Assembly (NCBI GenBank): GCA_018662225.1
Contig: JABJGO010000060.1
Coordinates: forward strand, 1 to 48,077
DNA length: 48,077 nt
Direction of reading: 5' to 3'
Source of the DNA: Rhodospirillales bacterium
Lineage (GTDB): Bacteria > Pseudomonadota > Alphaproteobacteria > Rhodospirillales > Casp-alpha2
Both the position numbers and the translations under genes were made by a program. Of the stretch, positions 35,774 through 45,794 are shown piece by piece. The notes under the pieces are model-generated. The model worked only from the letters and a program-made list of their open reading frames with translations. It was not told the origin of the DNA and did no database searches. Every line of letters begins with the position of its first letter. Position 1 is the first letter of the stretch.

Positions 35774-35798
35774 GTCCTTGATTGGTTCAATCAAGGAC
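35774..35798 (+). terminator. Perfect 11-bp hairpin after ndk
   Basis: GTCCTTGATTG, loop GTT, CAATCAAGGAC. It starts 10 bp after the ndk stop. There is no T run, so it may be an mRNA-stabilising 3' hairpin or a rho-assisted terminator rather than an intrinsic one. Confidence 0.5.
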
Positions 35799-35906
35799 GT
35801 GAATAAGCCCCTAAACCTATGAAATAGAGGACGATTCACGCTTCAAAAGCATCACGAAGTGATTCTATTTGAACCGATCGTGCTCTAATGCTGATTGAAT
35901 TCATGG

Positions 35907-35940
35907 AAAAGGCCGCTGCCTGATGGTAGCGGCCTTTTTT
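35907..35940. terminator. Bidirectional terminator between ndk and purN
   Basis: Stem GGCCGCT (35911-35917) with AGCGGCC (35928-35934), followed on the plus strand by TTTTTT and preceded by AAAA (a T run for the minus strand). Its T run reaches the purN stop codon. It should end transcripts from both directions. Confidence 0.85.
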
Positions 35941-36589
35941 ATTCTATTGGATTGATCAAAACCTGCTCATTGGCAATCGCATCATTGATCAACACATTGT
36001 CACCTGAGACCCGCACCCGCCCTTCCGCAATCCAACGCACCGCCTGGGGGTAGATCACGTGTTCCTGTGTAAGAATACGAGCGGACAGGCTGCCTGCGTC
36101 ATCATCCGGCATAACCGGTACGACAGCTTGCGTGATAATGGGGCCGTCATCCAATTCGGGCCGCACGAAATGCACGGTACAACCTGAATACCGAACCCCC
36201 ATTTCCACGGCCTGGGCCTGTACATTCAGGCCCCGAAAAGCGGGCAACAGAGACGGGTGAATATTTACTAACCGATCGCGCCACGAATTGACAAACCCCT
36301 CGCCCAGCAACCACATGAACCCGGCCAAACAAATCAGCCGGGCGCCAGAGGCGCGAATACGTTCATCAAGAGCATTGTCAAAGGCTTCGCGATCATCGAA
36401 ATCACGTGGTTTGATCACGGCCGTATCAATGTCGGCGTTTTGACCACGTTCGATACCGAATGCATCGCTTCGATTCGATACGACAAGGCAGATTTCAGCC
36501 GGAAAGTCCGGACTGTCACACGCATCGATCAGCGCTTGCAAATTGGTGCCATTTCCCGAAATCAGGACAGCGACTTTTAATCGATCCAT
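35939..36589 (-). CDS. purN: Phosphoribosylglycinamide formyltransferase
   Basis: 216 residues. Transfers a formyl group from 10-formyl-THF to GAR in purine synthesis. It shows [15 protein letters not shown] at the N-terminus, [14 protein letters not shown] with the catalytic region, and the [20 protein letters not shown] block with the catalytic Asp. Its ATG lies inside the 3' end of purM (13-bp overlap), so the two are translationally coupled. Confidence 0.96.
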   Translation of the reverse strand: MDRLKVAVLISGNGTNLQALIDACDSPDFPAEICLVVSNRSDAFGIERGQNADIDTAVIKPRDFDDREAFDNALDERIRASGARLICLAGFMWLLGEGFVNSWRDRLVNIHPSLLPAFRGLNVQAQAVEMGVRYSGCTVHFVRPELDDGPIITQAVVPVMPDDDAGSLSARILTQEHVIYPQAVRWIAEGRVRVSGDNVLINDAIANEQVLINPIE

Positions 36590-37659
36590 GGTCCATCCAT
36601 CCCCTCAATGGCGACAGGTGCAGCGTCTTGCTCCAAGGGTACCACGTTACCAATGATTTGCACGGTTTCTCCATGACCCATAAGAACCTGCATGATACTG
36701 TCGGCGCGATCTGCGGGCACCAAAGCGACCATGCCGATGCCACAATTGAACGCCCGCACCATCTCATCGCGGGGCACACCACCGGTCTTGCTCAACCAGG
36801 GAAACACGGGTGGTACTGGCCAGCTTCCGGCATTCAGGGTTACGGCCATGCCTTCCGGTAATACACGGGGGATGTTTTCCACCAACCCGCCACCTGTTAT
36901 ATGGGCAAAGGCATGGACGCCACCGGCTTCAATAGCCGCCAGGCAGCTTTTGACATAAATGCGGGTGGGTGCCAGCAAGGTTTCTGCAATGGTGTGGCCC
37001 GGATTAAACGGCGCGTCTGAATTGTAATCCAGACCGGCCAAGTCCAATACCCGACGTACCAACGAAAATCCGTTTGAATGCACTCCATTGGAAGAAAGAC
37101 CCAGAACCACGTCACCAATCGCCACATCCTCACCGGTCAATTCCTGACCGCGTTCAACCGCGCCGACGCAGAACCCGGCCAGATCGTAATCCTTGCCCGA
37201 ATACATGCCGGGCATTTCGGCCGTTTCGCCGCCAATGAGCGCGCATCCAGCCTGAAGACATCCATCGGCAATACTGGCAATAACGGCAGTGGCTTCATCC
37301 ACATCCAACGACCCCGTGGCCAGATAATCCAGAAAGAACAGTGGTTCGGCGCCCTGTACGACCAGATCGTTGGCGCACATCGCCACCAGATCAATACCGA
37401 CACCATTGTGAATCCCTGAATCAATGGCGATTTTCAGTTTGGTGCCGACACCATCGTTGGCCGCAACCAATATGGGGTCTTGGTATCCAGCCCCACGTAA
37501 ATCAAAGAACCCGCCAAAGCCGCCGAGCCCGGACATGACGCCTGAGCGTTTTGTGGATCCGGCCAGCGGCTTGATCGCATCCACCAGGTCGTTTCCGGCG
37601 TCGATATCCACACCGGCGTCTCGGTATCTGAGGCCGTTTGCAGGCGGCTTCTGTGACAT
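36577..37659 (-). CDS. purM: Phosphoribosylformylglycinamidine cyclo-ligase
   Basis: 360 residues. ATP-dependent closure of FGAM to AIR in purine synthesis. Conserved blocks include [39 protein letters not shown] and [16 protein letters not shown]. The usual purM-purN order is kept. It is divergent from the DUF2066 gene. Confidence 0.96.
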   Translation of the reverse strand: MSQKPPANGLRYRDAGVDIDAGNDLVDAIKPLAGSTKRSGVMSGLGGFGGFFDLRGAGYQDPILVAANDGVGTKLKIAIDSGIHNGVGIDLVAMCANDLVVQGAEPLFFLDYLATGSLDVDEATAVIASIADGCLQAGCALIGGETAEMPGMYSGKDYDLAGFCVGAVERGQELTGEDVAIGDVVLGLSSNGVHSNGFSLVRRVLDLAGLDYNSDAPFNPGHTIAETLLAPTRIYVKSCLAAIEAGGVHAFAHITGGGLVENIPRVLPEGMAVTLNAGSWPVPPVFPWLSKTGGVPRDEMVRAFNCGIGMVALVPADRADSIMQVLMGHGETVQIIGNVVPLEQDAAPVAIEGMDGPWID

Positions 37660-37765
37660 GGTGATCCTCCAGGAAAACTTGATTTAGCTTGCTTTGCGCC
37701 CCTCTGACAGGGCATTTTGGCTTGGATTTGGGGAATACCCCAGATTTCAGATAATGCCAACCGGA

Positions 37766-38902
37766 ATGATCAGGATAATGGCTTCACGCCCGTTTGCAAT
37801 ATGCCTTTTTGGCCTACAAAGAGTTGTTTTTATCGCTGTGATGGCTATTGCCGGTGTATCGGCCATACCGCACAGTGCTCGTGCAGCGGATCCTGCGTTG
37901 TATGAAGTTAATGACGTTCAGGTGGATGCTACCGCCGAGTCGGCAGCAGCAGCCCGTAACGAGGCCTTGGCTTCTGGCGAACGCGAGGCCTTTCACCGAT
38001 TGATCCGTCGGCTTACGATGCGCGAAAATTACAACCGTCTGCCCAATCCTGATCGGGCAACCATATCGACCTATGTGCGGGATTTCTCCGTATCAGACGA
38101 GAAGACATCCTCGGTCCGGTATCTGGCGAAAATGCATGTTCGGTTCAGAAGCCGCGATATTCGCCAATTGTTGAGCGAGTTTGGCATTCCTTTTACAGAA
38201 ACCATCAGCAAACCCGTTTTGGTCATCCCGGTGCTTGAGCGAAACGGCTCATATAGTTTGTGGGAAGAAACAAATGACTGGCGTTTGCTGTGGAGCAATC
38301 TGAGCAGCAACGACCGCATGGCGCCCTTAATGCATCCCATTGGTGATCTTACGGATATATCGAAGATTGGTGCCCAGCACGCTGTTAGCGGCGATACAGG
38401 GCGCCTGCAGGCCATGTTGGAGCGGTACGACAGCACCGCTGTACTGGTTGTCCACGCCGTTCTCAATACGACCGTGGCCAATGTGAACGGGTTAGAGGTT
38501 TATATCACTCGCTATAGCCCGACTGACGGCATCCAACGCCGTACATCCAGATATACAGCCCCGGCAACAGAAACCATCGGATCACTACTCGCCAGTGCCG
38601 TCGCGGATGTTTCCATTTCTGTTGAAGAAGGCTGGAAACGCGAAAATGTCATGAACATGGGTGATCGTGGTGTCTTGCCGGTATCCGTACCCATCAAAAG
38701 TTTGCCGGACTGGTTAGCAATCCAAAGCAGAATTGCTGAAGCAGCGGTGGTAAGCCAGATGGAAGTGGTCCTGTTGTCACGCGAGGAAGCACGCATTAAC
38801 CTGCACCATCTGGGCGACCTGCTTCAGTTAAAGGTGGCTTTGGCCCAAAAGGATCTGCGATTGGTTCAATTGGAAGGGGCGTGGGCAATCCACGCCCAAT
38901 AG
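37766..38902 (+). CDS. Exported DUF2066 protein
   Basis: About 378 residues with an N-terminal signal peptide (VVFIAVMAIAGVSAIPHSARA). The mature protein opens ALYEVNDVQVDATAESAAAARNEALASGEREAFHRLIRRL, the hallmark of DUF2066, a periplasmic family of unknown function that often sits next to a permease and an Hda-like gene, as it does here. In-frame starts at 37754, 37766 and 37778 are all possible; none has a good ribosome-binding site, and 37766 is a compromise. Confidence 0.8.
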   Translation: MIRIMASRPFAICLFGLQRVVFIAVMAIAGVSAIPHSARAADPALYEVNDVQVDATAESAAAARNEALASGEREAFHRLIRRLTMRENYNRLPNPDRATISTYVRDFSVSDEKTSSVRYLAKMHVRFRSRDIRQLLSEFGIPFTETISKPVLVIPVLERNGSYSLWEETNDWRLLWSNLSSNDRMAPLMHPIGDLTDISKIGAQHAVSGDTGRLQAMLERYDSTAVLVVHAVLNTTVANVNGLEVYITRYSPTDGIQRRTSRYTAPATETIGSLLASAVADVSISVEEGWKRENVMNMGDRGVLPVSVPIKSLPDWLAIQSRIAEAAVVSQMEVVLLSREEARINLHHLGDLLQLKVALAQKDLRLVQLEGAWAIHAQ

Positions 38903-38914
38903 GGGCAACAAAAC

Positions 38915-39985
38915 ATGACCCGAACACACCGTATGATAACATGGGGCCTGGGCCTCGTTGTGGTCCTGATTCTGCTCCATATGCTGAGTGGCATTCTTCT
39001 ACCTTTTGTTGCCGGTATGGCAGTCGCCTATTTTCTTGATCCTGTGGCTGACTGGATGGAGTCCAAAGGCCTGTCCCGATTGCTGGCGACGGTCATCATC
39101 ACCTTGTCGTTCTTTCTCATCGTGGCGCTTGGTCTGGCGATGCTGTTCCCGCTTTTGCAGGGGCAAATAATTGCCATAGCAGACCGCGTCCCTGATCTTG
39201 TTGCCCTGGTTCAGAGTATGGCAGAGCAAGCTCGCGCCTATGCCGAGTCCGTTTTGCCCGCAGACGCCATGCAACGTGCCGGGGATGCGGCCAGCGATTA
39301 TTCTGGCACCCTGATGGGCTGGTTGAAAGCGGCTGCCACGCGTGTATGGAGCGGCGGCATGGCCTTGTTCCAACTGGTTTCCATGATTCTGATTATGCCG
39401 ATCGTTTCGTTCTACATGCTGTTGGAGTGGGACCGAATTGTGGCCCGTATGGATCATCTGTTGCCCCGTGGTCAGGCGCCGGTTATTCGAGAACAATTGT
39501 CGCTGATCGATCAAACTATTTCAGCCTTCGTGCGCGGTCAGGCGAGCGTGTGTCTGGTTCTTGCCACCTTCTACGCTATTGCGCTGACGATGGTCGGGCT
39601 TGAAACCGGCTTGTTGATTGGACTCGGCGCGGGCCTTATATCGTTTATCCCTTACGTGGGTGCCATGACGGGTATCTCCATCGGTGTGGGGGTTGCGTTG
39701 GTCCAGTTTGACGGTATCTCACCGGTCCTGAGTGTTGCCGCTATCTTTATCGTCGGGCAAGTGTGTGAGAGCTACCTGTTAACGCCAAAACTGGTGGGCA
39801 GCAAAGTTGGGCTGCATGATTTGTGGATCATCTTTGCCCTCATGGCGGGCGGCACATTATTCGGGTTCACCGGTGTGTTACTGGCTGTGCCCACTGCGGC
39901 CATCATTGGCGTGCTCATCCGGTTCGCGATTTCGCGTTATCTGGACAGTCCGCTTTATCATGGCGGTGGAGACATCCCGCAGTGA
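38915..39985 (+). CDS. AI-2E family (PerM/TqsA-type) permease
   Basis: 356 residues with about eight TM helices: two near the N-terminus, one at about 60-85, one at about 150-170 (SMILIMPIVSFYMLLEWDR), and four between about 205 and 340, including FIPYVGAMTGISIGVG. Family members export small molecules such as AI-2 or act as Na+/H+ antiporters; which applies is unknown. Starts 12 bp after the DUF2066 stop with AGGGG. Its stop overlaps the GTG of the next gene as GTGA. Confidence 0.88.
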   Translation: MTRTHRMITWGLGLVVVLILLHMLSGILLPFVAGMAVAYFLDPVADWMESKGLSRLLATVIITLSFFLIVALGLAMLFPLLQGQIIAIADRVPDLVALVQSMAEQARAYAESVLPADAMQRAGDAASDYSGTLMGWLKAAATRVWSGGMALFQLVSMILIMPIVSFYMLLEWDRIVARMDHLLPRGQAPVIREQLSLIDQTISAFVRGQASVCLVLATFYAIALTMVGLETGLLIGLGAGLISFIPYVGAMTGISIGVGVALVQFDGISPVLSVAAIFIVGQVCESYLLTPKLVGSKVGLHDLWIIFALMAGGTLFGFTGVLLAVPTAAIIGVLIRFAISRYLDSPLYHGGGDIPQ

Positions 39986-40665
39986 GCCCTGCGCGACAAC
40001 TGACGTTCGATCTGGACCACCGACCAGCTCTTTCGGGTGATGACTTTCTTGTGGCTTCGGCCAATGAAGCCGCCATCAAATGGATTGACCAATGGCCCAC
40101 GTGGCCGGCGCAAGCCGTCGCCATATCCGGGCCGTCCGGGTGCGGTAAGACCCATCTGGCACACGTGTTTCAGGCTCGATCTAATGCTGGATACGTCACG
40201 GGAAACGCTATTTCAGAGAGCACAGCCCGATCATTGGTGTCGGATCACCCGGCGCTGGTGATCGACGATGCCGATGACCTTTCCAGCCCTGAGCAGGAAA
40301 AAGGGCTGTTCCACGTGCTCAATATCCTCAAAGAACAAAACAAGCAGGCCTTGTTGCTGGCCAAGGTGCCGCCATCACAGTGGACAAGTAATCTGGCAGA
40401 CCTGCAATCTCGCCTGAATGCCTTGCCCCACGCGGCGATTGATAATCCCGATGAAATGTTGATCACTGCCGTTATGGTGAAGCAGTTTTCTGATCGTCAA
40501 CTTCGTATCGAACCCGGCGTGATTGATTATCTGCTGCCCCGTATGGAACGGTCATTTGCCGCGGCCCAGCGCATTGTCACCGCCGTTGACGAGGCCGCCC
40601 TGGCAGAACACCGCAAGATTACCGTACCGCTGGTAAGCGCTGTTTTGAAATCTGTGAACGATTAA
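39982..40665 (+). CDS. hdaA: DnaA/Hda-like regulatory ATPase
   Basis: 227 residues from a GTG overlapping the permease stop. The N-terminal RQLTFDLDHRPALSGDDFLVASANEAA is typical of Hda and has the QLTFDL clamp-binding-type motif. Walker A is GPSGCGKTHL and the Walker B-like region is PALVIDDADDL. It lacks the DNA-binding domain IV of DnaA, as expected. Hda proteins bind the beta clamp and stimulate DnaA-ATP hydrolysis to limit replication initiation. The DUF2066-permease-hda order is a familiar alphaproteobacterial one. Confidence 0.85.
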   Translation: MSPARQLTFDLDHRPALSGDDFLVASANEAAIKWIDQWPTWPAQAVAISGPSGCGKTHLAHVFQARSNAGYVTGNAISESTARSLVSDHPALVIDDADDLSSPEQEKGLFHVLNILKEQNKQALLLAKVPPSQWTSNLADLQSRLNALPHAAIDNPDEMLITAVMVKQFSDRQLRIEPGVIDYLLPRMERSFAAAQRIVTAVDEAALAEHRKITVPLVSAVLKSVND

Positions 40666-40671
40666 GGCAAA

Positions 40672-40700
40672 TAAAAAGGCGGCACCCGAAGGTACCGCCT
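40672..40700 (-). terminator. UUCG-loop terminator of the chemoreceptor gene
   Basis: On the minus strand GGCGGTACC, loop TTCG, GGTGCCGCC, then TTTTTAT. A nine-pair stem with one G-T pair and the very stable UUCG loop. It also separates the convergent hda-like gene. Confidence 0.9.
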
Positions 40701-40725
40701 CTTCCAATCTCTACGGTGCGAGTTT

Positions 40726-42213
40726 TTATTCGCCCATAACTTCCTTGAGGAAGCTATCCATCTCGCCGGACAGTTTTTCTGCTTGTTGGGAAAGCTCATT
40801 GGCGGCACCAAGAACTTCGCCAGCTGACTGTCCCACATCCGAAGATGCGGTGGTAACAGCGGCGATGTTTGTGGCAACTTCCTGCGTAGCGGCGCCCTGT
40901 TCCTCGACCGCCGAAGCAATGGTTGTGGCGATCTCGCTGATCTCCGTGATGGTCTTGGAAATCGAGCCAATGGCGCTCACGGCATCACCCGTTGCTGATT
41001 GTATTTCTCCAATCTGGCTACTGATCTCTTCGGTAGCACGGGCCGTCTGTGTGGCCAGGTTCTTCACTTCCGCAGCAACAACCGCAAAGCCTTTACCAGC
41101 TTCACCGGCGCGAGCCGCCTCGATCGTCGCATTCAGCGCCAACAGGTTGGTCTGGCTGGCGATATCATTAATCAGCTTGACCACATCGCCGATCCGTTGA
41201 GCGGCCTCGGCCAACCCTTGAATACCTTCGTTGGAGCGTTGTGCTTCATTCACGGCTTCTTGTGAAATGCTGGATGAGCGGGAAACCTGTTGCGCAATTT
41301 CACTGATGGAAGCGCTCAGTTCCTCGGATGCTGACGCAACGGTACCAGCGCGGGAATTGGCTTCATCCGACGTGCTGACCATGGATTCAGACGATGCCTG
41401 CATCTCTGTTGCCGCCGCAGAAACTGATTCCACGATGCCCTTCACATTATCGGTCATGGCGACCTGAGCGGATACAACGGCCCAGGAAAGCATGGCACCG
41501 GAATAGTTCTTGTCAGCGTCGAAAACCGCATAAGTCTGTAGATCCAGTGTTTCCGGCCCAATCTGAATATTCGTGCGATAAGGCAGGTTATCAGGGTTAG
41601 ACAGTAACTGACGCTGATGAGCCGGGTTTTTGTGGAAGATATCAACACACTGGCCGACAATTTCATCACCCTTACAAGGCAACAGACTCTCAATGGTTTT
41701 TAGCGTGTTGATACTGGTCTGGTTGGCGTACGTGATGGTGAAGCCATCTGTTTCCAGGAACAACACGTTGATGGGCAGCTGATCCAGAATCTGTTTCTGC
41801 AACAGTGTTTCTGTTTCGGCGGCAACCTGTGATGTGATTACTGACCAGGTGAGCATGGGGGCTAGATAATTGCCGCCATCGTCATAAATGGCTGTTACCA
41901 GCAAATCCAGTGTTTCCGGTCCCACCATGATGTGGGTGGAATATGGCAAGTTAGCCGGATCGGCCAACAAGCGGCGCTGATGCGCTGGATCTTTGTGAAA
42001 AACATCAATGCAGGTACCAATGATATCAACCGCATTGACGGGCAGCAGACTCTCAATACTCGCCAACGTGGTTAGCGTGCTTTTATTTGCATAGGTGACT
42101 TCAAAGCTCTCGAGGTCGATGAGCATGACGTTGACCGGCATAAGCTCGACCATATCTCTCAACATTTTGTCATCTACACCACTATTTCCAACGGTTCCGG
42201 TGATTACATTCAT
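40726..42213 (-). CDS. Soluble methyl-accepting chemotaxis protein with two PAS domains
   Basis: 495 residues without TM segments. Two tandem PAS-like domains (about 20-135 and 140-255) are clear duplicates: each has NV(M/L) at the start, TYAN(K/Q)(S/T), IESLLP, (C)(I/V)D(V/I)FHK(D/N)PAHQR and GPETLDL, ending in a LTWSV/LSWAV strand. The MCP signalling domain (about 260-490) has the tip [25 protein letters not shown] and [20 protein letters not shown]. It likely senses a cytosolic cue such as redox state or a bound cofactor and signals to CheA. AGGGAG precedes the ATG. No CheA/CheW is in the window. Confidence 0.93.
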   Translation of the reverse strand: MNVITGTVGNSGVDDKMLRDMVELMPVNVMLIDLESFEVTYANKSTLTTLASIESLLPVNAVDIIGTCIDVFHKDPAHQRRLLADPANLPYSTHIMVGPETLDLLVTAIYDDGGNYLAPMLTWSVITSQVAAETETLLQKQILDQLPINVLFLETDGFTITYANQTSINTLKTIESLLPCKGDEIVGQCVDIFHKNPAHQRQLLSNPDNLPYRTNIQIGPETLDLQTYAVFDADKNYSGAMLSWAVVSAQVAMTDNVKGIVESVSAAATEMQASSESMVSTSDEANSRAGTVASASEELSASISEIAQQVSRSSSISQEAVNEAQRSNEGIQGLAEAAQRIGDVVKLINDIASQTNLLALNATIEAARAGEAGKGFAVVAAEVKNLATQTARATEEISSQIGEIQSATGDAVSAIGSISKTITEISEIATTIASAVEEQGAATQEVATNIAAVTTASSDVGQSAGEVLGAANELSQQAEKLSGEMDSFLKEVMGE

Positions 42214-42317
42214 TACGCTAACTCCCTAAAAATACTGTACAGAATTGGCACTCTGTCTCGCGCTACACTTTTATGTTGGAGCAGCACCGTATGCATTCAA
42301 GGGTTTTTTTAATTATT

Positions 42318-43538
42318 CTAAGTTTTTTTCAATACAACCCGACGGCCTTCGATACCAAGCGCACACTCACCGCTTCTGATCCGAAGCGCATCTTCGCCGA
42401 ATACCTCTCGTCGCCAGCTGCGCATGGCAGAAACGTCGGCTTTTTCGCCAAATGCTGCGATCATTTCCACATCCTCACTGGAGGCGATCAGTTTCTGCGC
42501 CACATTGAACTCTTCACACTTCATTTTGAGTAAAACTTTGAGCAAATCCATGGTTGGGCCAATGCCATTAGGTAAATCCGGCTTGGTGCGTGGTTTCGGG
42601 CACTGGTCACCCGGTATATCCATCCCCCGCTTGACCGCCTTCAGGATATCCTGACCGGCCTGGCCTTCGGCCATGCGTTTGCCAAGGCCGCGGGTGCGCT
42701 CAAGCTTGGCAACGGAATCAGGCGTATGATGGGCGATCTCCAGCATGGCTTCGTCGCGCAAAATTCGGTTCCGTGGCTGATCACGGCGGCGGGCTTCTAA
42801 TTCCCGCCATGCAGCCAGTTCCCGTAAAACAGCCAGTGTGCGGGGTTTTGCGTTTCGTGACTTGATGCGGAGGTAGGTCTCCATGGGGTCGACCAGATAT
42901 ATTTTCTCGTCCAGCAAGCCACTCATTTCTTCGCCGATCCAATCCTCGCGCCCCTGATCCGCAAGCATTTTGCAGAGCTTCTCATAGGCCGGGCGCAGGT
43001 AAACCACATCAGCCAGCGCGTAATCAATCTGGCGTTTGTTCAAGGGGCGGATCGACCAGTCCGTAAACCGGGTTCCCTTATCCACCGTGGCACCCGTTAA
43101 TCGCGTCAGCAGGTTCTCGTAGCCCACAGAGTCCCCGAAGCCGCAAACCATGGCCGCCACCTGTGTATCAAACACCGGATGTGGTAAAGCGCCCGATTGA
43201 TGATGAAAAATCTCCAGGTCCTGCCGGGCTGCATGAAAGACTTTCAGCACGTTTTCGTTTGCAAACAGCCGATAAAGCGGCGACAGGTCCATATCCGGAT
43301 TCTCAATGGGATCAATCACTGCGGACAGATCAGCATCGTCTTCGCCGTCCATCAAATCACCGCCCATGGCGACCTGCACCAGGCACAAAATTGGCCAGTA
43401 CGTTGATTCTCTTAAGAATTCTGTATCTACCGTTACATAAGGGGCTTGCTCAGCCCGCGCACAAAACGTCTCGAGCGTTGCGGTATCGGTAATCATCCGG
43501 GCTTCGTCGGGTAGTTTGTCTGATCGTGTGGTGAGCAT
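42318..43538 (-). CDS. rnd: Ribonuclease D
   Basis: 406 residues. The DEDD 3'-5' exonuclease domain has VDTEFLRESTYWP (DxE), FHAARQDLEIFHH, and DYALADVVYLRPAYEKL (Y-type DxxxxD), followed by an HRDC-type helical domain around 215-300 (AWRELEARRRDQPRNRILRDEAMLEIA). It trims tRNA and other small RNA 3' ends. The ATG at 43538 has AAAGAGA upstream; an internal ATG at 43496 (ITDTATLETFC) is a common family start. Third gene of the pepA-holC-rnd run. Confidence 0.93.
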   Translation of the reverse strand: MLTTRSDKLPDEARMITDTATLETFCARAEQAPYVTVDTEFLRESTYWPILCLVQVAMGGDLMDGEDDADLSAVIDPIENPDMDLSPLYRLFANENVLKVFHAARQDLEIFHHQSGALPHPVFDTQVAAMVCGFGDSVGYENLLTRLTGATVDKGTRFTDWSIRPLNKRQIDYALADVVYLRPAYEKLCKMLADQGREDWIGEEMSGLLDEKIYLVDPMETYLRIKSRNAKPRTLAVLRELAAWRELEARRRDQPRNRILRDEAMLEIAHHTPDSVAKLERTRGLGKRMAEGQAGQDILKAVKRGMDIPGDQCPKPRTKPDLPNGIGPTMDLLKVLLKMKCEEFNVAQKLIASSEDVEMIAAFGEKADVSAMRSWRREVFGEDALRIRSGECALGIEGRRVVLKKT

Positions 43539-43572
43539 GGAGTCTCTTTTTCAGTTCAACGTATTGTTATTA

Positions 43573-44022
43573 CTAATTTTTTTGTTCCCAGCCACCGCGA
43601 TCTCCCTGCTGCCAGTAGGTCAGCGTATGACCGGCATCAAGGTAGGTTTTCCACCGGGTACGTGCAGCCGTCAGGGCCTCGTCGTCATTGCCATCGAAAA
43701 GCTCGAAACACCGCTCAAATCCGCTGATGTCATCGTGTTCTGCCCCATCGGTAAGGAACAGAAACTGGGCATCATTGGCATTATCGCTACCTTCGGCCAG
43801 CCAGATCGGTTGATCAGCGGGATTACCGTCGGTTATGTTACCATGGGGCAACCACGCGTCCGCTTCATCAGTCCACAACAACCCGGTCAGGGACTCCGTG
43901 CGGGTGTCAGATCCGGTAAGAACCAACGCCCGCTTCCCCGCATCGAGTGTTCGTGCCAGCAACTTGGGCAAGACCTTGTCCAATGGTGATCGTTGCAGGT
44001 GATAAAAAGCAATATCAGTCAG
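43573..44022 (-). CDS. holC: DNA polymerase III chi subunit, with a probable CTG start
   Basis: About 149 residues if translation begins at CTG 44022; the first ATG/GTG/TTG is a TTG at 43983, which would lose the conserved N-terminus. The in-frame extension reads LTDIAFYHLQRSPLDKVLPKLL, the family start (xFYHLxxxxLDxxLPxLL). Further blocks are LLWTDEADAWLPHG and FLTDGAEHDDISGFERCFELFDG, with the family's ERCFELFDG. GAGGG lies nine bases before the CTG. An ATT at 44013 is the other choice. Chi links the clamp loader to SSB. It follows pepA by two bases. Confidence 0.82.
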   Translation of the reverse strand: MTDIAFYHLQRSPLDKVLPKLLARTLDAGKRALVLTGSDTRTESLTGLLWTDEADAWLPHGNITDGNPADQPIWLAEGSDNANDAQFLFLTDGAEHDDISGFERCFELFDGNDDEALTAARTRWKTYLDAGHTLTYWQQGDRGGWEQKN

Positions 44023-44024
44023 GA

Positions 44025-45524
44025 CTACTTGCCCTCGTAATGGTCAGCAACCAGACGATCCAGCAAACGCACACCAAACCCGGTGCCGCCCTTTGGTACC
44101 GTGGCCGCATCTTTTTTGGTCCATGTCACGCCAGCGATATCCAGATGCGCCCAGGGCGTATCGCCCACAAAACGTTTCAGGAACTGGGCTGCCGTAATGC
44201 TACCGCCACCACGACCGGGGGAAATATTCGCCATGTCAGCGATTTCAGACTTCAACATCTTGTCATAATCATCGCCCAGCGGCAGCCGCCAGATAAGTTC
44301 ACCCACCGCCGTACCGGCCCCCGAAAGGGCGTCGGCCAGTTTATCATCGTTGGAGAACATGCCCGCACGGTCGCTGCCCAACGCAATGATGATCGCACCG
44401 GTCAGGGTCGCCAGATCGACCATGAACTTGGGCTTAAAACGCTTGTTGCAGTAATGCAGCGCATCAGCTAGCACCAAACGGCCTTCCGCATCGGTATTGA
44501 GGACTTCAATGGTTTGACCGGACATGGAGGTCACTACGTCACCGGGGCGCTGAGCATTACCGCCTGGCATGTTTTCAACCGCCCCAACGACACCGACCAC
44601 ATTGACCTTGGCTTTACGACCCGCCAGGGCTTTCATCAAACCGATGACAACGCCTGAGCCGCCCATATCCCATTTCATATCTTCCATACCACCCGCAGGC
44701 TTGATGGAAATACCACCTGTATCAAAGGTGACGCCCTTGCCCACAAAGGCAATGGGTTGATCAGATTTTTTGGCCGCACCATTCCATTGCATAACAATCA
44801 GGCGTGATGGTCGAACAGAGCCCTGCCCCACACCCAGAAGTGACCCCATACCCAGTTTCTTCATCTGAGCTTCATTCAGGACTTCAACTTTCACGCCCAA
44901 CTTGGACAGCGTCTTGGCTTCTTTCGCCAGGGTTTCAGGGTACAGAATATTGGCAGGCTCGCTCACCAGATCACGGGTGAAGAACACCCCGTCGGCAACC
45001 CGGTCCATACTGGCAAACAACTTGCGCGCCTTGGCCGTAGCCGGTCCGCGCACTGTAAGGGATTTGATGGACGCCTTGGCATCCTTGCCTTTTTTGGTGT
45101 GGTATTTATCAAACGTGTAGGAGCGAAGCCGGGCACCGGTGGCCGCCTCTGCGCCCATCTGCGCCGCATCCAGTTTACAGCCCTTGATCGTATCCACACA
45201 GATCGAGACAGCCGTTGAACCTGATTTAGCTACAGCAGAATAAATCCGACCGCCCATGGATTGCATCGCCAGATCATCCAGTTTCTTCGGATCACCAAGC
45301 CCAACAATGAGAACCGTATCCAGCTTGGTTCCCGCCGGTGCCGGAATGGACACCGATTGCCCCAGATTGCCTTCGAACCGTCCAACTGAGATGGCGCGCT
45401 TGATGCTGCCCTTCAGCTTTGTGTCTAGTGTTTTCGCTGATTCCGTCAGCTTGTTACCCTTCAGCACCCCGACGCAAACGATGCCAGTATCGGGTAGACC
45501 AGAATTAGCAAAAGCAATTTTCAT
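44025..45524 (-). CDS. pepA: Leucyl aminopeptidase
   Basis: 499 residues. Cytosolic hexameric M17 metallopeptidase that trims N-terminal residues. The metal-binding core is present: VGKGVTFDTGGISIKP, MKWDMGGSG and the signature NTDAEGRLVLADAL. The N-terminal 150 residues are the variable domain. First gene of the operon with holC (2-bp gap) and rnd, an order common in Proteobacteria. Upstream, 45525-45784 has no gene that I can support. Confidence 0.95.
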   Translation of the reverse strand: MKIAFANSGLPDTGIVCVGVLKGNKLTESAKTLDTKLKGSIKRAISVGRFEGNLGQSVSIPAPAGTKLDTVLIVGLGDPKKLDDLAMQSMGGRIYSAVAKSGSTAVSICVDTIKGCKLDAAQMGAEAATGARLRSYTFDKYHTKKGKDAKASIKSLTVRGPATAKARKLFASMDRVADGVFFTRDLVSEPANILYPETLAKEAKTLSKLGVKVEVLNEAQMKKLGMGSLLGVGQGSVRPSRLIVMQWNGAAKKSDQPIAFVGKGVTFDTGGISIKPAGGMEDMKWDMGGSGVVIGLMKALAGRKAKVNVVGVVGAVENMPGGNAQRPGDVVTSMSGQTIEVLNTDAEGRLVLADALHYCNKRFKPKFMVDLATLTGAIIIALGSDRAGMFSNDDKLADALSGAGTAVGELIWRLPLGDDYDKMLKSEIADMANISPGRGGGSITAAQFLKRFVGDTPWAHLDIAGVTWTKKDAATVPKGGTGFGVRLLDRLVADHYEGK

Positions 45525-45773
45525 AACGGTTTGTCCTCATCATTGTAATTATTCCAGACCGTATACCACCGTATCCGGCACTCAGGCGCACAACTCTACT
45601 GCACAGCCCCATAAAGGGAAGGATAAGTTGCATAAATAGATTGAAATTCGGGCAATTTTTGCAGAATGCTCTTTTGTACTTGGGTAAATACCCGGATGAT
45701 CCAGACGGTGGTTGGTACAGCGACTGATCTATTTCGGACAATAATGTGATGCCTGTCACTGTTTGGCACCCAG

Positions 45774-45790
45774 TTTACGGGCAATATACT
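45774..45790 (+). promoter_or_regulatory. Possible near-leaderless promoter of the gene at 45795
   Basis: TATACT at 45785-45790 is a good -10 box, and a TTGGCA sits 16 bp before it (about 45763-45768). The ATG of the next gene lies only five bases after the -10, so transcription would begin at or inside the start codon. Confidence 0.35.
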
Positions 45791-45794
45791 GACC

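Noticed and set aside
45505-45759. 84-residue minus-strand frame before pepA
   Set aside because: It overlaps the pepA start region, has no ribosome-binding site and looks like random translation of an intergenic stretch.
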